Below, in pieces: positions 27,200-36,293 of a stretch of DNA of 42,486 bases; position 1 is the first letter of the stretch; every line of letters starts with the position of its first letter. Below the pieces are notes generated by a model. The model ran no database searches. It had not been told where the DNA came from and saw only the letters and a list, made by a program, of their open reading frames with translations. The translations under genes were made by a program, and so were the position numbers. Origin of the DNA: Candidatus Nomurabacteria bacterium (GTDB lineage Bacteria; Patescibacteriota; Minisyncoccia; Phycocordibacterales; UBA9973); contig JADZCK010000026.1 of assembly GCA_020851595.1 (NCBI GenBank), positions 1 to 42,486 of the forward strand. The letters run 5' to 3'.

Positions 27200-27472
27200 T
27201 TATTTACGCTTAAGCTTATAAACCTTAAGAATCTCATCGACCGCTTTCTTTTCGCTCCCATGCTTCATTTGATGAACAACGTGTGTGGAAAGGTGGTTTT
27301 CAAGAACCAGGCCTTCAATTCCAGTAAGCGCCTCTTTAATTGCCGACGCTTGAGTAATAATGTCGATGCAATACTTCTCATCCTCAACCATTTTCTGGAG
27401 GCCCCTAATCTGTCCCTCAACAATTTTTAATCGACGAATAGCTTTTGTTTTGATATCTTGTCTCATATACAT
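27200..27472 (-). CDS. CsoR/RcnR-family metal-sensing repressor
   Basis: [56 protein letters not shown]. Confidence 0.93.
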   Translation of the reverse strand: MYMRQDIKTKAIRRLKIVEGQIRGLQKMVEDEKYCIDIITQASAIKEALTGIEGLVLENHLSTHVVHQMKHGSEKKAVDEILKVYKLKRK

Positions 27473-27477
27473 ACATA

Positions 27478-27494
27478 ATACCCCCTAGGGGTAT
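27478..27494. promoter_or_regulatory. CsoR-type operator
   Basis: ATACCCC-CTA-GGGGTAT perfect 7-bp half-sites just upstream of the csoR-like gene. Confidence 0.85.
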
Positions 27495-27570
27495 AGACTG
27501 TCAAATCAGTAAATGCAAACATTGGAAAAAAGGCGAATTCGTTGTAGATTTGTAGCAAATTACTATTACC

Positions 27571-28212
27571 ATGACTCCAGCTGCCAAAATCAGGTTTGTG
27601 AAAAACCGAATTGAAGATCAGGTCGCCATAAGCCCGAAAGGGCCTATTGTTCTGCCTGTGCATGATATTTTCACTAATTCTTTTACCTTTCTGGCCAAGG
27701 AGCAATATTTGATACTCAAAAAACTTCAGGAGGACGGCTACATAAAAGGCCTCTTTCCTCTTGAGAAAAAGGAGGTCTGGTTTGAAATGACCGGCAAGCC
27801 TCTCGATCCGTTCGGCCTCATCGCCATGAATGCTGCCAAAGGCAGGAAGCCCGCGCGAGTGGCTGTAAAAGATACTCTGCTCATGACCAAGGAGCTTGAG
27901 CCCGACTTCGAGGTGAGCGGTCTTGCCTCATATTCTGACGGGACCATTCGCTACAAAGACACGATCGTCCCTCTCCGTGGCCAGATCAAGGATTTGTGCC
28001 GCCTGTTCATGCGCAATCCGAAACGGCTTATTACCCGCGAGGACATCAAGGAGAACATCATCGCCGCCGACAAGCGCAAATCTGTTCCGAAAATCACCAT
28101 TTCCAAATATGTAAGCGAGCTTCGTAATTCATTGAGAGTTCATTTCAAGAAAGACGTGATCTACAGCCAGAAAGATGAGGGCTGGTACTTCGACCCGAGC
28201 AAAAAGAGCTAG
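27571..28212 (+). CDS. Putative DNA-binding protein with C-terminal winged helix
   Basis: Trans_reg_C-like tail: LCRLFMRNPKRLITREDIKENI...ITISKYVSELRNSLRVHFKKDVIYSQKDEGWYF. Confidence 0.65.
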   Translation: MTPAAKIRFVKNRIEDQVAISPKGPIVLPVHDIFTNSFTFLAKEQYLILKKLQEDGYIKGLFPLEKKEVWFEMTGKPLDPFGLIAMNAAKGRKPARVAVKDTLLMTKELEPDFEVSGLASYSDGTIRYKDTIVPLRGQIKDLCRLFMRNPKRLITREDIKENIIAADKRKSVPKITISKYVSELRNSLRVHFKKDVIYSQKDEGWYFDPSKKS

Positions 28213-28243
28213 AAATCCGATTCATTTCTGAATATTGAATGAG

Positions 28244-28272
28244 CGCACTCACCGAAACTGTGAGTGCGTTTT
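28244..28272 (+). terminator. Rho-independent terminator
   Basis: CGCACTCAC-CGAAACT-GTGAGTGCG-TTTT. Confidence 0.8.
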
Positions 28273-28313
28273 CATATTGAATACGCGCATTACTAATCTA
28301 GCGAAATTACTCT

Positions 28314-28586
28314 ATGACAAGAAAATTAAAGCCTCGGTCCCACCAGGACGACGAGGCATCAGTGTTTACTACTTACGACCTTGGAGTATCGGCGGCACTC
28401 TTGTGCCTCGGGTACAAGCTTATTCGCTTGGACCGTAACGATCCTCGCAAGGCTCTTTTCGTATTCAAAAAAGATGCCGAAATCGATAGCCACGCCAATC
28501 AATACTTTTCAGATCAACTGAAAGTCAAAGCTCGGTCGTTCTTTGACAGCATCAAAGCATTGAAGAATAAGCTTTACTCCGAATAG
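28314..28586 (+). CDS. Small DUF5659-like protein
   Basis: TTYDLGVSAALLCLGYKLIRLDRNDPRKALFVFKKDAEID. Confidence 0.65.
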   Translation: MTRKLKPRSHQDDEASVFTTYDLGVSAALLCLGYKLIRLDRNDPRKALFVFKKDAEIDSHANQYFSDQLKVKARSFFDSIKALKNKLYSE

Positions 28587-28588
28587 CC

Positions 28589-28855
28589 ATGCTGCTTTTG
28601 GACGTGGACATCAGGAAGTTCCAGGAGCTCTACAAGGCTCGTTTTGGAATGGATATAAGCAAAGAAGAAGCCCTGGCAAAAGGCACTCAGCTTGTGCGCC
28701 TGATGGAGCTTGTCTATAAGCCGATGTCCGAAGAAGAACACGAGCAGATCCACAAGCGACGGCTCGAAACGCTTCCCTTACTAGCACATAAATTACAAAA
28801 TCATGAATCAGAATCTAGAGTCACTTACGATCAAAGAGGAACTCAACAAAATTAA
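28589..28855 (+). CDS. Small conserved recombinase-associated protein
   Basis: FQELYKARFGMDISKEEALAKGTQLVRLMELVYKPMSEEEHEQ, similar to the N-terminus of the ORF at 21469-21807. Confidence 0.6.
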   Translation: MLLLDVDIRKFQELYKARFGMDISKEEALAKGTQLVRLMELVYKPMSEEEHEQIHKRRLETLPLLAHKLQNHESESRVTYDQRGTQQN

Positions 28856-30164
28856 GGAACGCATTACTCCACCCGAACCGATCACCCTCGATCAGGTTCG
28901 CCAAGTGTTGGACCTTACCATCAAAAAAGATGATGGAAATAAAATCATTACGTTTCTCGCCATGCTCGCCGCTTACACCGACAACGCGCAATTCAATATC
29001 AGTTTTAATGCTCCATCGTCATCAGGTAAGAGTTTTATTCCCCTCGAGATCTCGAATCTTTTTCCGCAAGAGGATGTAATGAAGCTCGCCGGAGCATCGC
29101 CTACGTCATTTCTCCACGAGAGTGGCGTGTACAAAAAGGAAACGAATGAACGTTTTATCGACCTCTCGAGGAAAATTATTATCTTCCTCGATATGCCACA
29201 TGCGACCCTTTTAACAAAACTTCGATCTCTCTTATCTCACGACGAGAAAGAGACGAGACATAAGATCACCGACAAAACAGAGAAAGGCGGTACACGCACA
29301 AAGACCGCTGTCATCAGAGGCTTCCCGTCGGTTATATTCTGTTCGGCCAATGCCAAAATGGACCAGCAGGAAATGACCCGCTTCCTGCTTCTCAGTCCTG
29401 AAATAAATCAGGAGAAGATCCTTGCCGGTATTCATCAGTCCTCTCGCAAGGAATCCGACAAAAAGAAATATTATAAAGAGCTCAATGAGAATCCCTTGCG
29501 TAAAGCTCTGATCGAGCGCATCGCTTTAATCAAAGCTGCCGGTGTCGATGAGATTATCATCGAGAATGAGAAAGCTGTTCAGCAGAGATTCCTCTCTCAC
29601 ATACAAAATCCTCAACCAAGAAATCAGCGCGACATCAAACGTATCTATTCGATCATCAAGGCGGTTGCGCTTTTGAATGTCTGGCATCGTAAGCGCGAAG
29701 GCACTACGCTCTACGCATCCGAACTAGACATTGATACCGGCTTTGAGATTTGGGATAAGATATCGCTCTTTCAGGAGCTCGAGATATCGCCCTACCTCTA
29801 CGAATTCTACTCGCAGATTATTCTTCCCCTTTGGAACCGGGACCAGATCGATGGGTTTGGCGATCCTGTATCTGAAGAAAAGAAAATAGGTGTTAGCCGA
29901 CAAGATATTCTCAAGAAATATGCCCACGTCTATGGCGGTAACCTCGGCATGTTCAGACTTCGCTATGACTACCTGCCGAACATCGAATCGGCTGGCCTCA
30001 TCTTCCAGGAACCGGACCCGAATGACCGTCGGCAACTCCTGACGTATCCAACAACTGCCATAAGAAAGCTTGAGAAAGCTGAGGAAATAAATAGTGCGTA
30101 CGAGTCGGGGGTAGACAATGCCAAGCCTGAATCTGAGATAAAAGCCGAAGATGTTCCGTTCTAA
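28803..30164 (+). CDS. P-loop ATPase, phage/plasmid primase-helicase-like
   Basis: FNAPSSSGKSFIPLEI Walker A; KIIIFLDMPHATLL Walker B-like; GFPSVIFCSANAKMDQQEMTRFLL. Confidence 0.7.
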   Translation: MNQNLESLTIKEELNKIKERITPPEPITLDQVRQVLDLTIKKDDGNKIITFLAMLAAYTDNAQFNISFNAPSSSGKSFIPLEISNLFPQEDVMKLAGASPTSFLHESGVYKKETNERFIDLSRKIIIFLDMPHATLLTKLRSLLSHDEKETRHKITDKTEKGGTRTKTAVIRGFPSVIFCSANAKMDQQEMTRFLLLSPEINQEKILAGIHQSSRKESDKKKYYKELNENPLRKALIERIALIKAAGVDEIIIENEKAVQQRFLSHIQNPQPRNQRDIKRIYSIIKAVALLNVWHRKREGTTLYASELDIDTGFEIWDKISLFQELEISPYLYEFYSQIILPLWNRDQIDGFGDPVSEEKKIGVSRQDILKKYAHVYGGNLGMFRLRYDYLPNIESAGLIFQEPDPNDRRQLLTYPTTAIRKLEKAEEINSAYESGVDNAKPESEIKAEDVPF

Positions 30165-30233
30165 GGGACTTGCAATTACCTCACGAAGAAGGTAACACAG
30201 CAACACCCTTTAGCATTAACATTACCCAATTAT

Positions 30234-31841
30234 ATGGCTACAAACGTTGAATATTTCATGTACGCCCGCAAGTCCTCTGAGTCCGAGGATCGGCAGGAGC
30301 AGTCCATCGAGGACCAGATAAACCGCCTCAAAGAGCGGGCTAATTCCCTTGGCATTTCAGTCAAAGAAATCTTGACCGAAGCTAAGTCGGCCAAACAGCC
30401 AGGACGACCTGTATTCAACGATATGTTGAACCGAATCAAGAAAGGTGAAGCTCAAGGAATTCTCTGTTGGCAGATAAACCGCCTCTCACGTAATCCAATT
30501 GATAGTGGCGCGCTCTCGTGGATGCTTCAGCAGGGTGCTTTGAAGGCTATACAGACGATGGAACGAGAGTACTTACCGGAGGACAATGTACTTCTCTTTA
30601 GCGTTGAAAGCGGAATGGCGAATCAGTTCATCATCGAGCTCCGCAAAAACACAAAGCGAGGCATGCATGGTAAAGCTGATCGTGGATGGTTCCCTTCCAA
30701 AGCTCCAGCTGGTTACATCAATGAGAGACTCGAACATACAATTCAACCTGATCCCGAGCGCTTCGATCTCATCCGAAAGATGTGGGACCTTATGCTTACC
30801 GGAAATTACACACCGGTATCGATAGCTGAAATCGCAAGCAAGGAATGGGGCTATCGGTCTCTGAAAAGTAAGCGGAGCGGTGGAGTCGAGATGGCTCCGA
30901 GCGTAATCTACAAAATGTTTAAGAATATTTTCTATACCGGTAACTTTGAATGGGGTAAGAAAATCTACAGAGGCAATCACAAGCCCATGATTACTCTTGA
31001 AGAATATGATCGGGTCCAGGCTATCTTCGGCAGGACCGGAAAGCCTAGAGGTCAGACACACGAGTTTGCATTCACCGGACTCATACGCTGCGGTCTATGC
31101 GGTGCTATGTATACCGGCACTGAAAAAACTAAGACGATAAAGAAAACTGGCAACCTGAAAACTTATACTTACTACCACTGTTCCGGCCACAAGAAAGGCG
31201 TGCCATGTCCTAAGCGGAATCCAATTAACCTCATTGACCTCGAACAGCAGATCGAGCTTCTGCTTGAGGAGTACACAATACTCCCAGAGTTTCAGACGTG
31301 GGCTATCGAGGCTTTGAATCGTAACAACGATAAAGAGATCGAGGAGCGTACTAAGATTTATGAAATGCAGCACAAGACCGTAGTCGAGTCGCAGACTGAG
31401 CTCGATAACCTGACCAAGATGCGCTACCGCGATCTTATCGATGACGACATGTTCGTAAAGGAACGCGATACTCTCAAAGAGAAAATTACCCGCTTACAAG
31501 CAAAACTCCGGGAAACCGAGGGACGTGCCTCAAAGTGGCTGGACCTTACGGAACAGGTATTCAGCTTCGCATGCTTTGCTCGAAAGGAGTTCGTTATGGG
31601 TAATCTCCAGCGAAAGCGCGAGATATTCTCGGCACTTGGCCAAAACTTCTACATCAAAAACGGGAAAGTTTTCATCACAGCCAACGAATGGCTCCAGCCA
31701 ATCAAAGAAGCATACCCTGAATTTAGGGCTGAATTTGAGAGGTTAGGACTGAGAGAATACACTTCTGTTGAGGCGCGAAATGTCGCTTTTCAACAACTGA
31801 TTCTCGAATGGGGTGCCTACAGGGATTCGAACCCTGACTAA
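30234..31841 (+). CDS. Large serine site-specific recombinase
   Basis: YARKSSESEDRQEQSIEDQINRLKERA; NRLSRNPIDSGALSW; Recombinase domain; zinc ribbon CGLCGAMYTGTEK...YHCSGHKKGVPC. The last codons lie in antisense tRNA-His. Confidence 0.93.
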   Translation: MATNVEYFMYARKSSESEDRQEQSIEDQINRLKERANSLGISVKEILTEAKSAKQPGRPVFNDMLNRIKKGEAQGILCWQINRLSRNPIDSGALSWMLQQGALKAIQTMEREYLPEDNVLLFSVESGMANQFIIELRKNTKRGMHGKADRGWFPSKAPAGYINERLEHTIQPDPERFDLIRKMWDLMLTGNYTPVSIAEIASKEWGYRSLKSKRSGGVEMAPSVIYKMFKNIFYTGNFEWGKKIYRGNHKPMITLEEYDRVQAIFGRTGKPRGQTHEFAFTGLIRCGLCGAMYTGTEKTKTIKKTGNLKTYTYYHCSGHKKGVPCPKRNPINLIDLEQQIELLLEEYTILPEFQTWAIEALNRNNDKEIEERTKIYEMQHKTVVESQTELDNLTKMRYRDLIDDDMFVKERDTLKEKITRLQAKLRETEGRASKWLDLTEQVFSFACFARKEFVMGNLQRKREIFSALGQNFYIKNGKVFITANEWLQPIKEAYPEFRAEFERLGLREYTSVEARNVAFQQLILEWGAYRDSNPD

Positions 31842-31884
31842 GAGCTCCACAAGCTCTGGTGCTAACCATTACACTATAGGCACC
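31809..31884 (-). tRNA. tRNA-His(GTG)
   Basis: GGTGCCTATAGTGTAATGGTTAGCACCAGAGCTTGTGGAGCTCTTAGTCAGGGTTCGAATCCCTGTAGGCACC plus encoded CCA; anticodon GTG; extra G-1:C73 pair. Confidence 0.95.
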
Positions 31885-32009
31885 ATGTGTAATCTGAACA
31901 TATTATTTATAGCAATAAATGAGGAGCATATGCAAGTTTATTTGCATAATGTCCGAATGCCATTGTTATATGGTAATCCATATAACAAAAAAAGTTGTAA
32001 AATGCTACT

Positions 32010-34613
32010 TTATATTGTGCGTTTACGCAAAACATATTTTGCTCCTTCTACCAAGATAACATTCAAAACCAACCACAAAAAAATAAAAGGGATAGCCCAC
32101 AATGGTAATTTTGCAATCTTAAACACATCTCTCATAAAAGGAATAGTCATCGTAAGGGTAAGTAAGGTCGTGGCAATGACAATACTCCAAGTCAATTTCT
32201 TGTTTGAAAAAATATTGTAAGAAAAAATCGGTAATCTTAAGCTACGGAAAGAAAAAGCGATAATAAGAATATAAGAAGAGAAACACACAAAGAAAATAGA
32301 ACGAGCGACAGACAGTTCAAGACCTATCTTGATCATAAAATAATACAAAACAAAAAGTAAAACAGAACTCAAAACTCCAATACCAAAAGTTAGCAACTTA
32401 ACCTCTTTAGAAAAGATTAACTTTAATTCCTTGCCAGCGAATCTTTCGCCATCTATATCTTGATCGAAAGCAAATGCCAATGATGGGAGAGAACCAGTGA
32501 AAAGATTTACCCAGATTATTTGAAGAGCAGTCAAAGGTATCGGCAAAGAAAATATCAAACTTCCTCCAATTATAAAAACTTCATCAAGAGAATTCGACAT
32601 TAAATAAACAAAGGTTTTCCTTATATTCCCCAGTATTTTACGCCCCTCATCGATAGCAAGGCTAATAGTTTCAAAATTATCATCAAGCAATACGAGATCT
32701 GCTGCGGATTTTGCCACATCACTTCCTGACCCCAAAGAAATACCAATATCTGCAGCTTTTAAGGCTGGAGCATCATTCACACCATCTCCCGTCATAGCTA
32801 CTATCTCCCCTAATTTTTGATAAAGTTTGCCAATACGCAATTTATCTTCTGGGGTAACGCGAGCAAAAATTTTAATTTTTGGAATTATCTCAACAAGTTC
32901 TTCGTCAGACAATGCTCGCACATCTCCCCCGGACAAAACTTCATCTTCTTTCACATGCCAATTCAGATCTTTTGCTACAGACAAAGCGGTACCTACCAAG
33001 TCTCCCGTCACCAATACCATTTTTATGCCGTGTAACTCTATGTTTAAGATAGCCTTAGGAACTTCTGGCCTGATAGGATCTACAAAAGTTAACATGCCGA
33101 GAAATTCTATATTTTCCACTTCAGAAATTGAAAAATCTTTTCTAGAATGCTTTTTTTCTATTCTACCCATTCCTATTATTCTTTTCCCTTCTCTGCTTTC
33201 TTTTTCTATCCAATCTTCTATTTTTAAATATTCCTCTTTAGATAAGTTTGATTTCTTTAAAAGAATATCTGGAGCTCCCATTAAAGTATAAACTTCATCT
33301 TTTAGAGCGACTGAAAATTTATTTGTAGAATTGAAAGGCAAAACTAAATGTGATACAGGAGAAGAAAGAAAATTGATAGGAATATTATGAAGACGACAAG
33401 CTTTTGCTATATTCACTTCAAATGCGCGTCCTTTAAAAGACCATTTTTCTTTATCTTCATTTGGATTCTCAACAGAAACATCTACATTACGTAATGCTAA
33501 TTCTAGTAAAGACTTCTGCTCACCAGTAAACCCCTGTTCTTGTTTTAAAGGATCACTCGAATTTAATAAATGGTGAGTCCCATAAATACCCGTAAGTTTC
33601 ATGTCTGCCAATGTAAGTGTCCCGGTCTTGTCTGTCATAATTAAAGTGGTAGAACCCAGAGTCTCCGAGGCAGAAAGCTGCCTCACCACTCCTCTTTTTT
33701 TTGCAATACGCAAAGACCCTATGGCTAAAATAACAGTAAGAGCGATGGGCAAAGATTCTGGAACAGCTCCGATGGCTACAGCAGAAGACAACAATAGCAT
33801 TTCTATAAAAGATTCCCCGCGAATAATTCCTAAAAACAAAATAAAGGAAACTATTATCATCACGACAAAGAAGATGAGCCAAGCCAAACGATCTACGCCT
33901 TTTTGAAGCGGAGTTTTTGTTTTGTTTGTTTTGGAAACTATTCCAGCAATTTGTCCTATTTCAGTATCGTTCCCTGTCGCCACGACGACAGCGATAGCAT
34001 ATCCTTGTACGACGAGAGTACCGGCGTGAGCAATATTTTTCCTCTCAGCTACAAGAGCGCTAATATTTAAAACCTCTTCGTTTTTTTCTACAGGCAAAGC
34101 TTCCCCCGTCAATATAGCCTCATCAACTCTGAAATTGTTTACAGATAAAATCCTTGCATCAGCAGGGACACGAGAACCGTATGAAAGTTTGATGACATCT
34201 CCTTGTACGATTAATTCAGAATCTATTTCTTGCTCTATCCCATTTCTTATCACTCGCGCCCTATCTTTTATATATGTTTTTAATTTATCTAAAGTATTTT
34301 CTGCATTATATTCATGAAAAAATCCAAGAACAGCGTTCAAAATAACTGCAAATAAAATGACACTCATATCTAGCCACTCATGCAAAACAGCAGTAAGAGT
34401 CACAGAACCTAAAAGTAAAAATATTAACGGACTTAAAAATTGTTTTAAAAATAAAAGTATTGGGTTTGTTTTACCCTTACCATGAAAAACATTTTTGCCA
34501 TATTGACTAATTCTATCCTCCGCTTCTTTTTCAGTGATCCCCTTTTCAGAAGTTTTTAATAAATCAAATACCTCGGGTAAAGACAAGGACCAAGCTTGTT
34601 TAATTTTTTGCAT
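32010..34613 (-). CDS. Cation-transporting P2-type ATPase (Ca2+-ATPase-like)
   Basis: GLTEKEAE-like N-terminus; [62 protein letters not shown]. Confidence 0.93.
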   Translation of the reverse strand: MQKIKQAWSLSLPEVFDLLKTSEKGITEKEAEDRISQYGKNVFHGKGKTNPILLFLKQFLSPLIFLLLGSVTLTAVLHEWLDMSVILFAVILNAVLGFFHEYNAENTLDKLKTYIKDRARVIRNGIEQEIDSELIVQGDVIKLSYGSRVPADARILSVNNFRVDEAILTGEALPVEKNEEVLNISALVAERKNIAHAGTLVVQGYAIAVVVATGNDTEIGQIAGIVSKTNKTKTPLQKGVDRLAWLIFFVVMIIVSFILFLGIIRGESFIEMLLLSSAVAIGAVPESLPIALTVILAIGSLRIAKKRGVVRQLSASETLGSTTLIMTDKTGTLTLADMKLTGIYGTHHLLNSSDPLKQEQGFTGEQKSLLELALRNVDVSVENPNEDKEKWSFKGRAFEVNIAKACRLHNIPINFLSSPVSHLVLPFNSTNKFSVALKDEVYTLMGAPDILLKKSNLSKEEYLKIEDWIEKESREGKRIIGMGRIEKKHSRKDFSISEVENIEFLGMLTFVDPIRPEVPKAILNIELHGIKMVLVTGDLVGTALSVAKDLNWHVKEDEVLSGGDVRALSDEELVEIIPKIKIFARVTPEDKLRIGKLYQKLGEIVAMTGDGVNDAPALKAADIGISLGSGSDVAKSAADLVLLDDNFETISLAIDEGRKILGNIRKTFVYLMSNSLDEVFIIGGSLIFSLPIPLTALQIIWVNLFTGSLPSLAFAFDQDIDGERFAGKELKLIFSKEVKLLTFGIGVLSSVLLFVLYYFMIKIGLELSVARSIFFVCFSSYILIIAFSFRSLRLPIFSYNIFSNKKLTWSIVIATTLLTLTMTIPFMRDVFKIAKLPLWAIPFIFLWLVLNVILVEGAKYVLRKRTI

Positions 34614-34691
34614 GTTAAATTTATTTTAACATGCAAATGTGCCTTTTTGTAAATTCGTTGCTTAAGCAAAGCAAAGTTATATAATAATCTC

Positions 34692-34994
34692 ATGGGCAAA
34701 ATTTTTGCATTGCTGTCTGGATGGCTTCTTACCCTTATATACATAGGTATTTTTTCTATGATCAACATTTTCGCAAGCGGAGGAATAGTCAACAATAAAA
34801 ATCTTTCTGAATTTACTCAAGGCGTGCTTAATGCTTCAATTTTTATAATACCAGTAATCTGTATTATCTCTGCAATGCTGATGACAATCGGATATTTCCA
34901 CAATTCGCAAATCGTTTATCGATGGCTTCTCTTGCCACCGGCTGTTTTTATTATTTGGATAATAATCCTTCTTCTTTTCTCTAAATTTTCCTAA
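34692..34994 (+). CDS. Small hypothetical membrane protein
   Basis: Three TM segments; TATAAT-N6-ATG upstream. Confidence 0.65.
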   Translation: MGKIFALLSGWLLTLIYIGIFSMINIFASGGIVNNKNLSEFTQGVLNASIFIIPVICIISAMLMTIGYFHNSQIVYRWLLLPPAVFIIWIIILLLFSKFS

Positions 34995-35004
34995 ATTTCC
35001 TTAC

Positions 35005-35091
35005 TGGTGCGCGGGAGAGGATTCGCACCTCCACGCCCTTAACGGGCACCAACACCTCAAGCTGGCGAGTCTACTGTTTCTCCACCCGCGC
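35005..35091 (-). tRNA. tRNA-Leu(GAG)
   Basis: Class II tRNA GCGCGGGTGGAGAAACAGTAGACTCGCCAGCTTGAGGTGTTGG...CTCCCGCGCACCA; anticodon loop TTGAGGT. Confidence 0.93.
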
Positions 35092-35093
35092 AT

Positions 35094-35768
35094 TTATTTA
35101 TATTTTTTCTGTTGTTGTGCTTCCACCTCTAAAGCTTTTTTTATTTTAACCCTCTTTCGAGACAAACAAACAACACTAGGGTTATAATACATTTTTTTAA
35201 TAATTTGTATAGCCTCTCTTTTAGCATATTTTAATTGAAAAGTAGAATTCTTTCCGTTTTTACCAATATGCCCAAAAACGCTAATTGTATTTTTTAAATG
35301 TTCTCTTAGCCAATCAATATGTTTTTTACTCGCAGAAACAAATTCTAAATAAAACACATGACTGGATTTCCATCTTTTATCCCAATAAGAATAAAAGGTT
35401 CCGTCCCCATCGAAACACCCCCGCAAGAAATCAAAAAAATATTTATCTGGTATTCTTAATTTACCCATAGTCAATGATTTTTTAGGAGTTAATCCAATAG
35501 ACAAAAGGAAATTGTAGAATATTTTATTTTTAAACTGAATCCTTGAACAAATACCTTTATTACCATTCCTTTTCTTACCAATACTAAAATTTACACCGAC
35601 ACATTTAGAAAAATTTAATAATTGCTCTTTGTCTTTGGAGGTTAAATCAATTAATAAACCGTCACCGACCAAACACCCGTCCGTAGTAATTAAACCAATT
35701 GCATAGGCTAAATTTTCATTCCAGGTTTCACCTATAATTCTTTTTGGTTTTGGTCCCCTCTTGCTCAT
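35094..35768 (-). CDS. Free-standing LAGLIDADG-type homing endonuclease
   Basis: Two motifs LAYAIGLITTDGCL and FLRGCFDGDGTF. Confidence 0.85.
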   Translation of the reverse strand: MSKRGPKPKRIIGETWNENLAYAIGLITTDGCLVGDGLLIDLTSKDKEQLLNFSKCVGVNFSIGKKRNGNKGICSRIQFKNKIFYNFLLSIGLTPKKSLTMGKLRIPDKYFFDFLRGCFDGDGTFYSYWDKRWKSSHVFYLEFVSASKKHIDWLREHLKNTISVFGHIGKNGKNSTFQLKYAKREAIQIIKKMYYNPSVVCLSRKRVKIKKALEVEAQQQKKYK

Positions 35769-35820
35769 ACCTACATTGTATCACCTCAAGGTAGTAGCGT
35801 CTACTAATTATATACAAACA

Positions 35821-35846
35821 AAAAAACTCCATTTAGGAGCTTTTTG
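35821..35846 (-). terminator. Rho-independent terminator downstream of rplS
   Basis: AAAAAACTCC-ATTTA-GGAGCTTTTT. Confidence 0.7.
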
Positions 35847-35862
35847 TTTATTGTTTTTAAAT

Positions 35863-36267
35863 TTATTCTGCAGACTTTTCTTCTTCTACCTCCTCTACAT
35901 TAGTAACAGAACGCATTTTATTGCGAACGTCTTTGACGGCTTTTGTACGAATATAATAGAGCTTTGATCTTCGCGCGCGAGCTCTTTTTGTTATTTCAAT
36001 TTTTCCTATCATTGGAGAGTAAAGCGGGAAAATTCTTTCAACACCCACACCAGAAGCCACCTTGCGAACAGTAAAAGTAGCACCAGCTTCGGTGCCATGT
36101 TTTCTAGCAAGCACAATTCCTTCGAAAGCCTGCAAACGATACTTACCTTTTTCATCTAAAATCTTAGATGAAACGTTTACAGTGTCGCCAGCTTTGAAAT
36201 CAAGCTTCTTTCGCTCTTCGATATCTACTGGACTAAACTTTATTTTGTTGATTTTATTTCCTGCCAT
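35863..36267 (-). CDS. rplS: 50S ribosomal protein L19
   Basis: FKAGDTVNVSSKI...RLQAFEGIVLARKHGTEAGATFTVRKVASGVGVERIFPLYSPMIGKIEITKRARARRSKLYYIR. Confidence 0.97.
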   Translation of the reverse strand: MAGNKINKIKFSPVDIEERKKLDFKAGDTVNVSSKILDEKGKYRLQAFEGIVLARKHGTEAGATFTVRKVASGVGVERIFPLYSPMIGKIEITKRARARRSKLYYIRTKAVKDVRNKMRSVTNVEEVEEEKSAE

Positions 36268-36293
36268 AGTGGCCTTAATTTAACACAAACTAT

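Larger units (their letters stand above)
12000..31809. mobile_element. Putative integrative island: metal resistance and thiol-redox cargo, replication-like module, serine recombinase
   Basis: Visible rise in GC, shift to accessory gene content, serine recombinase abutting a tRNA gene. The left boundary is approximate; no att pair was identified. Confidence 0.6.

Noticed and set aside
34692-35768. Self-splicing intron or intein carrying the LAGLIDADG gene
   Set aside because: tRNA-Leu is uninterrupted and the HE ORF has its own start and stop. No intein splice blocks or exon continuation were seen.
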